In this document: in pieces, positions 52,881 to 61,060 of the stretch
Layout of the letters: each line of letters opens with the position of its first letter
How positions within the stretch are numbered: the stretch's first letter is position 1
Notes under the pieces: generated by a model
Database searches by the model: none
What the model was told of the DNA's origin: nothing
Seen by the model: the letters and a program-made list of their open reading frames with translations, nothing else
Translations under genes and position numbers: made by a program
From: Ruania zhangjianzhongii
GTDB lineage: Bacteria; Actinomycetota; Actinomycetes; Actinomycetales; Beutenbergiaceae
Direction: 5' to 3'
Assembly: GCF_008000995.1 (NCBI RefSeq)
Contig: NZ_CP042828.1
Location: 4,206,882-4,270,881 of the forward strand
DNA length: 64,000 bases

Positions 52881-52961
52881 TGGCGGGTGCAGGATTCGAA
52901 CCTGCGAAGCTTGCGCGGCTGATTTACAGTCAGCTCCCTTTGGCCGCTCGGGCAACCCGCC
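52881..52961 (-). tRNA. tRNA-Tyr (GTA)
   Basis: This class II tRNA of about 81 nt starts GGCGGGTTGCCCGAGCGGCC, has anticodon GTA in CTGTAAA and a long variable arm, and ends in T-arm GGTTCGAATCC with ACCCGCC. The 52708-52880 gap between it and tRNA-Thr holds no gene. Confidence 0.93.
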
Positions 52962-53059
52962 GGGGGTGATCCATGGGACCGGATGGAACAATACCAAGTT
53001 CAGCGGCAGTCCGTGACATCGCCGAGCTCCGGCGGTGGCTAGATGTGAAGGAGATCTCA

Positions 53060-53560
53060 GTGGCCAGCGATTCCTCGTTCGATGTGGTGAGCAAAGTGGA
53101 CCGGCAGGAGGTCGACAATGCGCTCAACCAGACCGCCAAGGAGATTTCCCAGCGGTACGACTTCCGGGGCGTGGGTGCCTCGATCGAGTGGAGTGGGCAG
53201 GACGCGATCGTGATGGTCGCCAACGCTCCGGACCGGGTGCTGGCGATCCTGGACGTGTTCCAGACCAAGCTGATCCGCCGGGGCGTCTCGCTCAAGGCGA
53301 TCGACACCGGTGAGGACGAGCCCCAGCCCTCCGGGAAGGAGTACCGGCTGGCGGGCACCCTGAAGGAGGGACTGTCCAGCGAGAATGCGAAGAAGATCAC
53401 CAAGCTGGTCCGCGACGAAGGCCCGAAGGGAGTCAAGACGCAGATCACCGGTGACGAGGTGCGGGTGTCCTCGAAGAAGCGGGACGACCTGCAGGACGTG
53501 ATCGCGCTGCTCTCCGGCGCGGACATCGACGCGGCACTGCAGTTCACCAACCGCCGGTAG
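53060..53560 (+). CDS. yajQ: YajQ-family nucleotide-binding protein
   Basis: The 166-residue protein starts [25 protein letters not shown] (GTG start) and ends [15 protein letters not shown], covering the complete UPF0234/YajQ family. Some members bind cyclic di-GMP and act as regulators; others bind tRNA or GTP. The start has a GGAG site at 6 nt. It lies alone between the tRNA cluster and the reductase gene. Confidence 0.93.
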   Translation: MASDSSFDVVSKVDRQEVDNALNQTAKEISQRYDFRGVGASIEWSGQDAIVMVANAPDRVLAILDVFQTKLIRRGVSLKAIDTGEDEPQPSGKEYRLAGTLKEGLSSENAKKITKLVRDEGPKGVKTQITGDEVRVSSKKRDDLQDVIALLSGADIDAALQFTNRR

Positions 53561-53647
53561 CCGCGGGCGCGGGCGGGCGCGGAGTGGGCGCGGCCGCACC
53601 GGGGCCGGGTGCGCTCCGCCGTCGTGCCGCTCGCCCTGCAAACCGAC

Positions 53648-53712
53648 TGAGTACCTCCTGAACATCGGAGTACCGAAACTTCGGTACTCCGATGCCGTTT
53701 CGGTACTCGGAC
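53648..53712. repeat. Dispersed palindromic element, copy B
   Basis: The core ACATCGGAGTACCGAA (53671-53687) is followed by its inverted copy TTCGGTACTCCGATG, preceded by the left arm TGAGTACCTCCTG and followed by a second TTTCGGTACTCGGA. It lies between the convergent yajQ and reductase genes. The left arm is the reverse complement of the right arm of copy A. Confidence 0.8.
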
Positions 53713-53722
53713 GGTTGTGCCC

Positions 53723-55114
53723 TCAGGTGCGCGCGCCGACTCCCCGGGAGATCTCGGTCATGTGCTCGCGCGGGACGACCTTCACCCGCTCGCGGCCATG
53801 CTCCTCACCCAGGGACCGCTCGTAGGCGTCCAACAGCTCCCAGCCGTGCCAGGTGGTGTAGGGGATGCCATCGGCCGCCAGTCGGTCCAGCAGAGCCTGC
53901 GGATCACGGTCGACGGCGGAGCTCAGCGTGCCCTGCTCGGCTCGCTCGGCGAGGTCGGCCACCAGGTGGCGGACGGTCTCGCTGGCATCGGACTTGGTGT
54001 GCCCGATCAGGCCGACCGGCCCGCGCTTGATCCAGCCGGTGGCGTACAGTCCCGGCACCTGCTCGCCGCGTTCGTCCAGCACCCGGCCGCCCTCGTTCGG
54101 GACGACGCCGGCCACCGGGTCGAACGGCACGTCCGCCAGCGGGGAACCGAAGTAACCGACCGCGCGGTAGACGGCCTGGACGTCGAAGTCCTCGAAGCGA
54201 CCGGTGCCCCGGACCGACCCGTCGCCGGCGAGCTCGGTGCGTTCGGTGCGGATGCCGGTGACCTGCCCGTCGGTGCCGAGGATCTCCGCCGGCCGGTGCA
54301 GGAAGTGCAGGTGGATGCGCCGGGAGGCGGTGAGCTCGCTCTCCTCGCGCAGAGTCCAGTCAGTGAGGGTCTTGACCACCTGCTTGGTCTGGTTCGAGGA
54401 ACGGATCGCCTCCTCCGAGCCCTCGTCGAAGTCGAAGTCCTCGGGATAGACCACGATGTCCACATCCGGCACGTGCCCCAGCTCGCGCAGCTCCAGCGGA
54501 GTGAACTTCACCTGCGCGGGCCCGCGGCGGCCGAACAGGTGCACATCGGTGATCGGGCTCGAGCGCAGCCCCTCGGCCACGTTCTCCGGGATCTCGGTGA
54601 CCATCAGGTCGTCGACGTGCTTGGCCAGCACCCGAGCGACATCGAGGGCCACGTTCCCTGCCCCGAGGACCGCCACCTGGGTAGCCTCCAGCGGCCAGGT
54701 ACGCGGGACGTCCGGGTGGCCGTCGTACCAGGAGACGAAGTCCGCTGCGCCGTAGCTGCCGTCCAGGTCGATCCCGGGAATGTTCAGGTCCGCGTCCCGA
54801 ATCGCACCGGTGGCGAAGATCACAGCGTCGTAGTAGGCGCGCAGCTCGGCCAGGTCGACATCGGTGCCATAGTCCACGTTCCCGATGAACCGCACCGTGC
54901 CCTTCTGCAGCACCTTGTACAGCGCGTTGATGATCCCCTTGATCCGCGGGTGGTCGGGGGCTACTCCGTAGCGCACCAGACCGTAGGGCGCGGGCAGTCG
55001 TTCGAGGAGATCGATCTCAACGTTCAGGTCGGTCTTGGACAGGATGTCCGCGGCGTAGATCCCGGCGGGGCCGGCACCCACGACGGCGACGCGGAGCGGG
55101 GTGGTGGTAGGCAC
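53723..55114 (-). CDS. Ferredoxin/adrenodoxin-type NADP+ reductase (FprA-like)
   Basis: The 463-residue flavoenzyme has the FAD Rossmann motif VAVVGAGPAGIYAADIL near the N terminus, the adrenodoxin-reductase signature PYGLVRYGVAPDHPRIKGI, the NADP-binding VLGAGNVALDVARVL, and C-terminal GWIKRGPVGLIGHTKSDA. This layout is that of mycobacterial FprA, which passes electrons between NADPH and ferredoxin. GTG 55114 gives a start directly before VPTTTPLR; an in-frame TTG at 55138 is possible. Confidence 0.92.
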   Translation of the reverse strand: MPTTTPLRVAVVGAGPAGIYAADILSKTDLNVEIDLLERLPAPYGLVRYGVAPDHPRIKGIINALYKVLQKGTVRFIGNVDYGTDVDLAELRAYYDAVIFATGAIRDADLNIPGIDLDGSYGAADFVSWYDGHPDVPRTWPLEATQVAVLGAGNVALDVARVLAKHVDDLMVTEIPENVAEGLRSSPITDVHLFGRRGPAQVKFTPLELRELGHVPDVDIVVYPEDFDFDEGSEEAIRSSNQTKQVVKTLTDWTLREESELTASRRIHLHFLHRPAEILGTDGQVTGIRTERTELAGDGSVRGTGRFEDFDVQAVYRAVGYFGSPLADVPFDPVAGVVPNEGGRVLDERGEQVPGLYATGWIKRGPVGLIGHTKSDASETVRHLVADLAERAEQGTLSSAVDRDPQALLDRLAADGIPYTTWHGWELLDAYERSLGEEHGRERVKVVPREHMTEISRGVGART

Positions 55115-55268
55115 AGTGATGGAATGCCTCTTTCGCAAGTGTCTAGTCGGCGCAGGGTGACGCCGAAGGGCCAGCCCCCAGTGTAAGGGTCACCTTAGTG
55201 TGGATGCACTCGGCGCCCATCCGGCGGACCACGGCGCAGGCTGGCTGTGACATGGGTAGATTCCAGGC

Positions 55269-56228
55269 GTGACCGCCCCGCCTCCCCCACCACCGAACGG
55301 CGGCGACGACCTCGACCGGCGCGGGCTGGCGGCGGGCTTCGGCGGGTACCTGTGGTGGGGCCTGCTGCCGCTCTACTTCCCTCTGCTCGCACCGGCCGGG
55401 CCGTTCGAGATCACCGCGCACCGGGTGGTCTGGTCCCTGCTGCTGTGCCTGGCGCTGCTGGCGGTCTTCGGGCAGCTCGGCACATTCCGGCGGCTGCTGC
55501 GCACGCCGAGGATCTTCGCCCGGCTGGCGCTGGCCGCCGTGCTGATCGCCGCCAACTGGGTGACCTTCGTGCTCGCGGTGCTCACCGGGCATGTCGTGGA
55601 CGCCTCACTCGGGTACTACATCAACCCGCTGATGACCGTGCTGATGGCCGTCGCGGTACTCGGCGAGCGGCTGCGCCGGGCGCAGTGGATCGCGGTGGCG
55701 CTCGGCGCTGTCGGCGTGCTCGTGATCGCTCTGGGCCACGGCACCTTCCCGTGGATCTCCCTGGTGCTGGCGCTGACCTTCGGCTGCTACGGCCTGGTGA
55801 AGAAGCAGGTCGGTGCCCAGGTGCCGGCACTTCCCGGGCTGGCGGTGGAAACGTTCGTGCTGGCACCACCGGCGCTCATCCTGCTGGTGGTGCTCGCAGC
55901 GACAGGCACCGGGGCCTTCGGTGGACCGGGTGAGCACGCCGGCACACCGGGTCTGACCCTGCTGCTGATCGGCACCGGAGTACTGACGACGGTGCCGCTG
56001 GTGCTGTTCGCGACCGCCGCACGGCGCCTGCCGTTGGCGATGGTCGGCCTGCTCCAGTACGTCACTCCGACGATGCAGTACCTCACTGGCGTGTTCCTCT
56101 ATCACGAGACCATGTCGGCAACCCGGTGGGTGGGTTTCGCCGTGGTCTGGCTGGCGCTGGTGGTGCTCAGTACCGACGGCTACCGCGCGATCCGGGCGGC
56201 GGCGCCGAGGCCGCGGCGGGACCGGTAG
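55269..56228 (+). CDS. rarD: RarD-family EamA transporter
   Basis: The 319-residue protein has ten hydrophobic segments and the family's YLWWGLLPLYFPLL, EITAHRVVWS, INPLMTVLMAVAVLGERL and LLQYVTPTMQYLTGVFLYHE. RarD was named for chloramphenicol sensitivity in E. coli-related bacteria, but its transported substrate is not known. It starts at GTG 55269, and a strong hairpin follows the stop. Confidence 0.9.
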   Translation: MTAPPPPPPNGGDDLDRRGLAAGFGGYLWWGLLPLYFPLLAPAGPFEITAHRVVWSLLLCLALLAVFGQLGTFRRLLRTPRIFARLALAAVLIAANWVTFVLAVLTGHVVDASLGYYINPLMTVLMAVAVLGERLRRAQWIAVALGAVGVLVIALGHGTFPWISLVLALTFGCYGLVKKQVGAQVPALPGLAVETFVLAPPALILLVVLAATGTGAFGGPGEHAGTPGLTLLLIGTGVLTTVPLVLFATAARRLPLAMVGLLQYVTPTMQYLTGVFLYHETMSATRWVGFAVVWLALVVLSTDGYRAIRAAAPRPRRDR

Positions 56229-56279
56229 CTCAGCCGTCGCCGGACACCGGTGCTCACTCACTGGGGCCTCAGTGCTGCC

Positions 56280-56333
56280 GTGGGTGGGGTTTCCGTCGCC
56301 GAATCGCGATCTAGCGACGGAGACCCCACCCAC
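56280..56333 (+). terminator. rarD terminator
   Basis: A 20-bp inverted repeat (56280-56299 with 56314-56333, one mismatch) with a 14-nt loop lies 51 nt after the rarD stop and directly before a tandem repeat. It is a strong candidate terminator. Confidence 0.7.
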
Positions 56334-56334
56334 G

Positions 56335-56438
56335 GCGCAGGTTCGACATGACCGCGCGGGTTCGACATCACCGCGCAGGTTCGACAAGACGGCGCGGGTT
56401 CGACATGACCGCGCAGGTTCGACAAGACGGCGCAGGGT
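56335..56438. repeat. 19-nt tandem repeat
   Basis: Five copies of GCGCRGGTTCGACAWSACS (19 nt) and a partial sixth lie between the rarD terminator and the sensor kinase gene. Copies alternate A and G at position 5 and vary near the 3' end. There is no coding function. Confidence 0.85.
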
Positions 56439-56484
56439 GAGTCAGTGACGTGACAGCGCGGCCCAGACCTGGTTGTCTCCTGCC

Positions 56485-57654
56485 ATGAGCCCGGAGGTGC
56501 TGGCCGCGATCGCGTCCGCTGTGGCGGTGGTCGCCGCGGTGGCCGTGGTCTGGCGCGTGCTCCGGCCACGGATGCTGCTCGGGCCCTCCGAACACCGCTC
56601 CACCTACCGGATCCTGCACCTGATCACCCTCGCCTCCCCGCCGCTGCGCGCAGGGCTACCCGCCGGCGCCGGGCGGGCGGTCAAGCACCTGCACGCGGTG
56701 ACCGGCACGGCCGCACTGACCTTGGCGGACGAGGACCGGCTGCTCGCGTGGAGCGGTATCGGGGAGACGCACCAGCACCACGTGCCCACCGGTGCGGAGG
56801 TCGCCGAGACCCGGGTGCTCGGCCCCGAGGTGATCACCTGCGGGGATGTCTCCTGCCCGCTGCGGTACGCGGTGACCGCACCGCTGACCACCGCCGATCT
56901 GCAGGTCGGCGCAGTGACCGCGTATGCCACCAGTGCACCACCGACCGGCCTGGTGCGGGCCGTGGAGGAGATCGCGGACTTCATCTCCGGGCAGCTGGAC
57001 CTGGCCGAGCTGGAGAGCTCCCGGGCCGAGCTCGCCGAGGCGGACCTGCGGGCGCTGCGCGCGCAGATCTCCCCGCACTTCATCTACAACTCTCTCGGCG
57101 CCATCGCCTCCTACATCCGCACCGACCCCGAGCACGCCCGGGAGCTGGTGCTGGACTTCGCCGACTTCACCCGGTACTCCTTCCGCCGGCACGGGGAGTT
57201 CACCACACTGGCCGAGGAGCTGAAGTCGATCGAGCGCTACCTCACCCTGGAACGGGCCCGGTTCGCCGGCCGGCTGCGGGTCACCCTCCGGGTCGCACCC
57301 GAGGTACTCGGCGTCGTGGTGCCGTTCCTCTGCCTGCAGCCACTGGTGGAGAACGCGGTCCAGCACGGGTTGGAGGGCCGGCCCGGCGGCGGGCACATCA
57401 CCATCGTCGCCGAAGACGTCGGCAACGAAGCGCACCTGAGCATCGAGGACGACGGCGCCGGGATGGACCCGGAGGTGCTGCGCGAGCAGTTCGCCGGCGA
57501 GTCCGGGGACCGGGTCGGCCTGGCGAACGTGGACGAGCGGCTGCGCACTACGTTCGGTGAGGAATTCGGCCTGGTGGTGGAGACCGCCGTCGGTGCGGGT
57601 GCAAAGATCAGCCTGCGGGTGCCGAAGTTCCACCCGGGCGTCTACGTGGAGTGA
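56485..57654 (+). CDS. LytS-type sensor histidine kinase
   Basis: The 389-residue kinase has one N-terminal transmembrane segment (VLAAIASAVAVVAAVAVVW), a GAF-like middle (about residues 60-180, with CGDVSCPLRYAV), the His-kinase region (AQISPHFIYNSLGAIASYIR, phospho-acceptor His near residue 199) and a HATPase domain (LQPLVENAVQHGLE, then DDGAGMDPEVL and VGLANVDERLR). It is co-transcribed with a LytTR regulator and an ActP-like symporter, so it probably senses the transported acid or a linked metabolite. ATG 56485 is chosen over TTG 56473. Confidence 0.88.
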   Translation: MSPEVLAAIASAVAVVAAVAVVWRVLRPRMLLGPSEHRSTYRILHLITLASPPLRAGLPAGAGRAVKHLHAVTGTAALTLADEDRLLAWSGIGETHQHHVPTGAEVAETRVLGPEVITCGDVSCPLRYAVTAPLTTADLQVGAVTAYATSAPPTGLVRAVEEIADFISGQLDLAELESSRAELAEADLRALRAQISPHFIYNSLGAIASYIRTDPEHARELVLDFADFTRYSFRRHGEFTTLAEELKSIERYLTLERARFAGRLRVTLRVAPEVLGVVVPFLCLQPLVENAVQHGLEGRPGGGHITIVAEDVGNEAHLSIEDDGAGMDPEVLREQFAGESGDRVGLANVDERLRTTFGEEFGLVVETAVGAGAKISLRVPKFHPGVYVE

Positions 57655-57667
57655 CTACTCTGTGCCC

Positions 57668-58393
57668 ATGCTCACGGTCCTCGCCGTCGATGACGAGCCC
57701 CCGGCACTGGACGAGCTCGCCTTCCTGCTCGGCCAGGACGAGCGCGTCGGTCAGGTGCGCACTGCCGGTGACGGCGCGAGCGCCCTGCGCGAGCTGGACG
57801 CCGGAGATGTGGACGTGATCGTGCTGGACATCAAGATGCCCGGGCTGACCGGCCTGGATCTGGCCCGGGTGCTCGCCCGGTTCCGCAGCCCGCCGGCGAT
57901 CGTGTTCGTCACCGCCTACGACGAGCACGCCGTGGAGGCGTTCGACGTCGGTGCCGCGGACTACGTGATGAAGCCCTACCGCCCGGAGCGGCTCGCCGAG
58001 GCGGTGCGCCGCGCCCAGCAGTCCCTGCAGGCGAGCACTGGGGTGGCCGATGAGGACGAGACGATCGTGGTGGAGCTGGCCGGGGTGACCCGGTACGTGC
58101 GCCGCAGCGACGTGCGGTACGTGAGTGCGCACGGCGACTACGCCCGGTTGCACACCGCCGAGGGCGAGCACCTGGTGCGGATGCCGCTGAGCACCCTGGC
58201 CGATCGCTGGGCCGGCGCCGGCTTCGTGCGGATCCACCGCAGCCATCTGGTGGCCCTGGACCAGGTGCGCGAGCTGCGCGGGGACTCCGGCCGACTGTAT
58301 GTGGTGGTGGCCGGGACCACTCTGCCGGTAGCCCGGCGGCACGCCCGCGAGCTGCGTGACCTGCTCGCCGGTCTCGGCCGGGAGCGGCGATGA
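57668..58393 (+). CDS. LytTR-family response regulator
   Basis: The 241-residue protein has a receiver domain (acidic VDDE, phospho-acceptor Asp54 in IVLDIKMPGL, VMKPYRPE) and a C-terminal LytTR DNA-binding domain (YVRRSDVRYVSAHGDYARLHT, then FVRIHRSHLVALDQV). It follows the kinase by 13 nt and overlaps the next gene by 4 nt (ATGA). It is expected to activate its own symporter operon. Confidence 0.92.
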   Translation: MLTVLAVDDEPPALDELAFLLGQDERVGQVRTAGDGASALRELDAGDVDVIVLDIKMPGLTGLDLARVLARFRSPPAIVFVTAYDEHAVEAFDVGAADYVMKPYRPERLAEAVRRAQQSLQASTGVADEDETIVVELAGVTRYVRRSDVRYVSAHGDYARLHTAEGEHLVRMPLSTLADRWAGAGFVRIHRSHLVALDQVRELRGDSGRLYVVVAGTTLPVARRHARELRDLLAGLGRERR

Positions 58394-58749
58394 CCGAACG
58401 GCAGGTGGTCACCGGCCCGCGCCGCCCCCGGCGGCGGGCGCGGCGCCCGGCCACCTCCGATATCGACGAGCAGACCCGTCTGGGCGATGTGTACCTGCGC
58501 GGGCTGATGCGCACCCAGCTGCGCCTGGGCCTGACCGTGGCGCTGTCCACGCTCGGTCTGCTGGCCGTGCTGCCGGTGGTCTTCGCTCTGGCGCCGGGAA
58601 CCACCACTCCGACGATCGCGGGCATCCCGGTGCCCTGGCTCCTCCTCGGCGCCGGGGTGTACCCACTGCTGGTGGGCGCAGCCTGGTTGTACGTGCGCCA
58701 GTCCGAGCGGGTGGAGCGTGAATTCACCGACCTGATGGACCGCCGGTGA
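58390..58749 (+). CDS. Small membrane protein linked to the SSS symporter
   Basis: The 119-residue protein has a basic N terminus (GPRRPRRRARRPATS) and two transmembrane segments (LTVALSTLGLLAVLPVVFAL and VPWLLLGAGVYPLLVGAAWLYV). It overlaps the response regulator and the symporter by 4 nt on each side. Its place corresponds to that of the DUF485 (YjcH) protein in acetate-permease operons, but it is not clearly that family. It is probably an accessory subunit. Confidence 0.65.
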   Translation: MTERQVVTGPRRPRRRARRPATSDIDEQTRLGDVYLRGLMRTQLRLGLTVALSTLGLLAVLPVVFALAPGTTTPTIAGIPVPWLLLGAGVYPLLVGAAWLYVRQSERVEREFTDLMDRR

Positions 58750-60497
58750 ACCCCACGGCCGGGATCGTCGCGGTGGTGCTGGTAGCGATCAGCACGGCAC
58801 TGCTCGGGATCCTCGGCGTGCGTGCGGCGCGCACCACCAGCGACTTCTACGTCGCCTCGCGGTCGGTGAGCCCGTGGTGGAATGCCTCGGCGATCAGCGG
58901 CGAGTACCTCTCCGCGGCCTCGTTCCTCGGGATCGCCGGACTGATCCTCGCCTACGGCGCAGACATGCTTTGGTTCTCGGTCGGCTACACCGCCGGGTAC
59001 CTGCTCCTGCTCGTGCTGGTGGCCGCCCCGCTGCGGCGCAGCGGCGCGTACACGCTGCCGGACTTCGCCGAGCTGCGGCTGGAGTCGGCCGCCGTGCGCA
59101 AGATCGCCAGCGCCGGTGTGGTGACCATCGGCTGGCTCTACCTGCTTCCCCAGCTGCACGCGGCCGGGATCACCCTGCGCACCGTGATCGGTACCCCGGC
59201 ATGGGTCGGCCCCGTGGCGGTGGCAGCGGTGGTGCTGGTCTCCGTGGTGGCCGGCGGGATGCGGGCGATCACCTTCGTGCAGGCGTTCCAGTACTGGCTC
59301 AAGGTCACCGCGATCGCCGTGCCGGCGATCATCCTGGTGCTGGTCTGGCGAGCCGACGGCGCACCAACAGTGGCCGAGTCCGGTCCGGTGACGTTCACCG
59401 ACGAGACCTCCGTTCAGGTCAGTGCCGATGTGCAGGTACAGCTGCCGGAGCCGGTGCAGGTCCACGCCGCGGGCACAGTGGACGGGCAGGAGGTGGACGG
59501 AGAGATCACCTTGCCGGCGGGCACCACGACCATCGATGCAGGTACCGAGGTGCAGTTCCCGGCCGGCGCGGCCGTGCCGCACGCCGACGGGCTTCGTCCG
59601 GTGGACTCGGCCGGCTGGCTGTTCCCGATGAACGACGGGCACCCGTACGCCCTCTACACCACCTACTCGCTCATCGTGGCGCTGTTCCTCGGCACGATGG
59701 GTCTGCCGCACGTCCTGGTGCGCTTCTACACCAACCCGGACGGACGAGCCGCACGCCGCACCACGGTGACCGTGCTGGCGATGCTCGGGGTGTTCTACCT
59801 GTTCCCCACCCTGTACGGGGCATTGGGGCGGCTGTACGCCCCCGACCTGCTGTTCACCGGCCGCACCGAGGCGGTGGTGCTGCTGCTCCCGGCCCGCATC
59901 CTTGGCCCCGAGGCCGGGCAGGTGCTCACCGTGCTGGTGACCGCCGGGGCATTCGGCGCGTTCCTGTCCACCGCGTCCGGCCTCACCGTGAGCGTGGCCG
60001 GGGTGATCTCCCAGGATGTGCTGAATCGGCGCATCTCCTCCCCGGTGACCGCGTTCCGGGTCGGCGCCGTGCTGGCACTGACCGTGCCGACGCTCGGCGC
60101 CCTGGGCGGGCTGAACCTGGGCATCGCCGACGTCGTCGGGCTTGCCTTCGCGGTCGCCGCCAGCACCTTCTGCCCCCTGCTGCTGCTCGGCATCTGGTGG
60201 CGCAAGCTCACCGATGTCGGGGCGATGGCCGGACTGATCGTCGGCGGTGGGGCAGCGACCTTCGCCGTCGGTGCCACGATCGTGACCGGCTCCTCCACCA
60301 CGGCAGCGGGGGCGTTCCTGGCGCAGCCGGCGGCTTGGACGGTGCCGCTGGCCTTCATCACCATGGTGGTCGTCTCGCTGCTCACCCCGAACCGGCGCCC
60401 GCGCGGTCTGTGGCGGACCATGGTGCGGCTGCACACGCCGGAGAACCTGGCCCTGAACCGGGGCAGCTGGGACCCGGAGCGGCGGTTCCGGCGCTGA
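58746..60497 (+). CDS. Sodium:solute symporter, ActP-like
   Basis: The 583-residue protein belongs to the SSS family. It shows SDFYVASRSVSPWWNASAISGEYLSAASFLGIAG, GLPHVLVRFYTNPDGRAARR, FLSTASGLTVSVAGVISQDV and ADVVGLAFAVAASTFCPLLLLGIWW, as in acetate/monocarboxylate carriers. An extracellular insertion of about 80 residues (59360-59630) with V-x-V-x repeats (DVQVQLPEPVQVHAAG) sits between membrane segments and is not normal for ActP. Co-transcription with the LytS/LytTR pair suggests regulated uptake of a carboxylate. Confidence 0.85.
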   Translation: MNPTAGIVAVVLVAISTALLGILGVRAARTTSDFYVASRSVSPWWNASAISGEYLSAASFLGIAGLILAYGADMLWFSVGYTAGYLLLLVLVAAPLRRSGAYTLPDFAELRLESAAVRKIASAGVVTIGWLYLLPQLHAAGITLRTVIGTPAWVGPVAVAAVVLVSVVAGGMRAITFVQAFQYWLKVTAIAVPAIILVLVWRADGAPTVAESGPVTFTDETSVQVSADVQVQLPEPVQVHAAGTVDGQEVDGEITLPAGTTTIDAGTEVQFPAGAAVPHADGLRPVDSAGWLFPMNDGHPYALYTTYSLIVALFLGTMGLPHVLVRFYTNPDGRAARRTTVTVLAMLGVFYLFPTLYGALGRLYAPDLLFTGRTEAVVLLLPARILGPEAGQVLTVLVTAGAFGAFLSTASGLTVSVAGVISQDVLNRRISSPVTAFRVGAVLALTVPTLGALGGLNLGIADVVGLAFAVAASTFCPLLLLGIWWRKLTDVGAMAGLIVGGGAATFAVGATIVTGSSTTAAGAFLAQPAAWTVPLAFITMVVVSLLTPNRRPRGLWRTMVRLHTPENLALNRGSWDPERRFRR

Positions 60498-60616
60498 CCG
60501 CTCGTCGCGGCTGCCGGACCGTTCGTCGCAGCCGAGAGCCCCGTCCAACGAGGCAGGCCGCCACCTGGCGCGCGGACCGGCGGGCCGCCTTCCGCGCGTC
60601 GATCCCTCGCTCTTAC

Positions 60617-60632
60617 TGTGACCACGGTCACG
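60617..60632. promoter_or_regulatory. CRP/GlxR-like operator before yjcH-actP
   Basis: TGTGACCACGGTCACG matches the CRP/GlxR consensus TGTGA-N6-TCACA at 9 of 10 key positions, and it is 39-54 nt upstream of the yjcH-like GTG. The 60498-60670 gap otherwise holds only an imperfect 22-nt direct repeat near 60500. CRP control of acetate uptake is known in related bacteria; the regulator here is inferred. Confidence 0.65.
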
Positions 60633-60670
60633 TCGGCCGCACGCCGACACCTCGAGCGAAGGAGCCCGCT

Positions 60671-61060
60671 GTGCACGATGACAGCCCCGGCGCCGCGCCG
60701 CCGCAAGGCGCCGCCGTCGTCGGTGATCCGCCCAGGGAGCGGGTTGTCACCCAGGAGGACTACGAGCGCGCTCAAGCCTCCCCGGAGTTCCAGGAGCTGC
60801 GCCGGCGGGTGCGTGCGTTCGCCTTCCCGATGACGGCGGCGTTCCTGCTCTGGTACCTGACCTATGTGCTGCTGTCCACCTATGCGGTGGAGTTCATGTC
60901 CACGCCGGTGATCGGCCACGTGAACATCGGCCTGCTGTTCGGCCTGGGCCAGTTCGTCACCACCTTCCTGATCACGTTCCTGTACGTGCGGCACGCGAAC
61001 CGCCGGCTGGACCCGATCGCGGACAAGATCCGCACCGAGCTGGAAACGGGGGACCTCTGA
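60671..61060 (+). CDS. yjcH: DUF485 membrane protein (YjcH-like)
   Basis: The 129-residue protein ends with the DUF485 core: EDYERAQASPEFQELRRRVRAFAFPMTAAFLLWYLTYVLL, a second membrane segment (IGLLFGLGQFVTTFLITFLYV) and RHANRRLDPIADKIR. GTG 60671 follows AAGGAG at 6 nt. Its stop overlaps the actP start (TGATG). YjcH and ActP form a conserved pair, and the small protein is thought to be an accessory subunit of the permease. Confidence 0.92.
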   Translation: MHDDSPGAAPPQGAAVVGDPPRERVVTQEDYERAQASPEFQELRRRVRAFAFPMTAAFLLWYLTYVLLSTYAVEFMSTPVIGHVNIGLLFGLGQFVTTFLITFLYVRHANRRLDPIADKIRTELETGDL

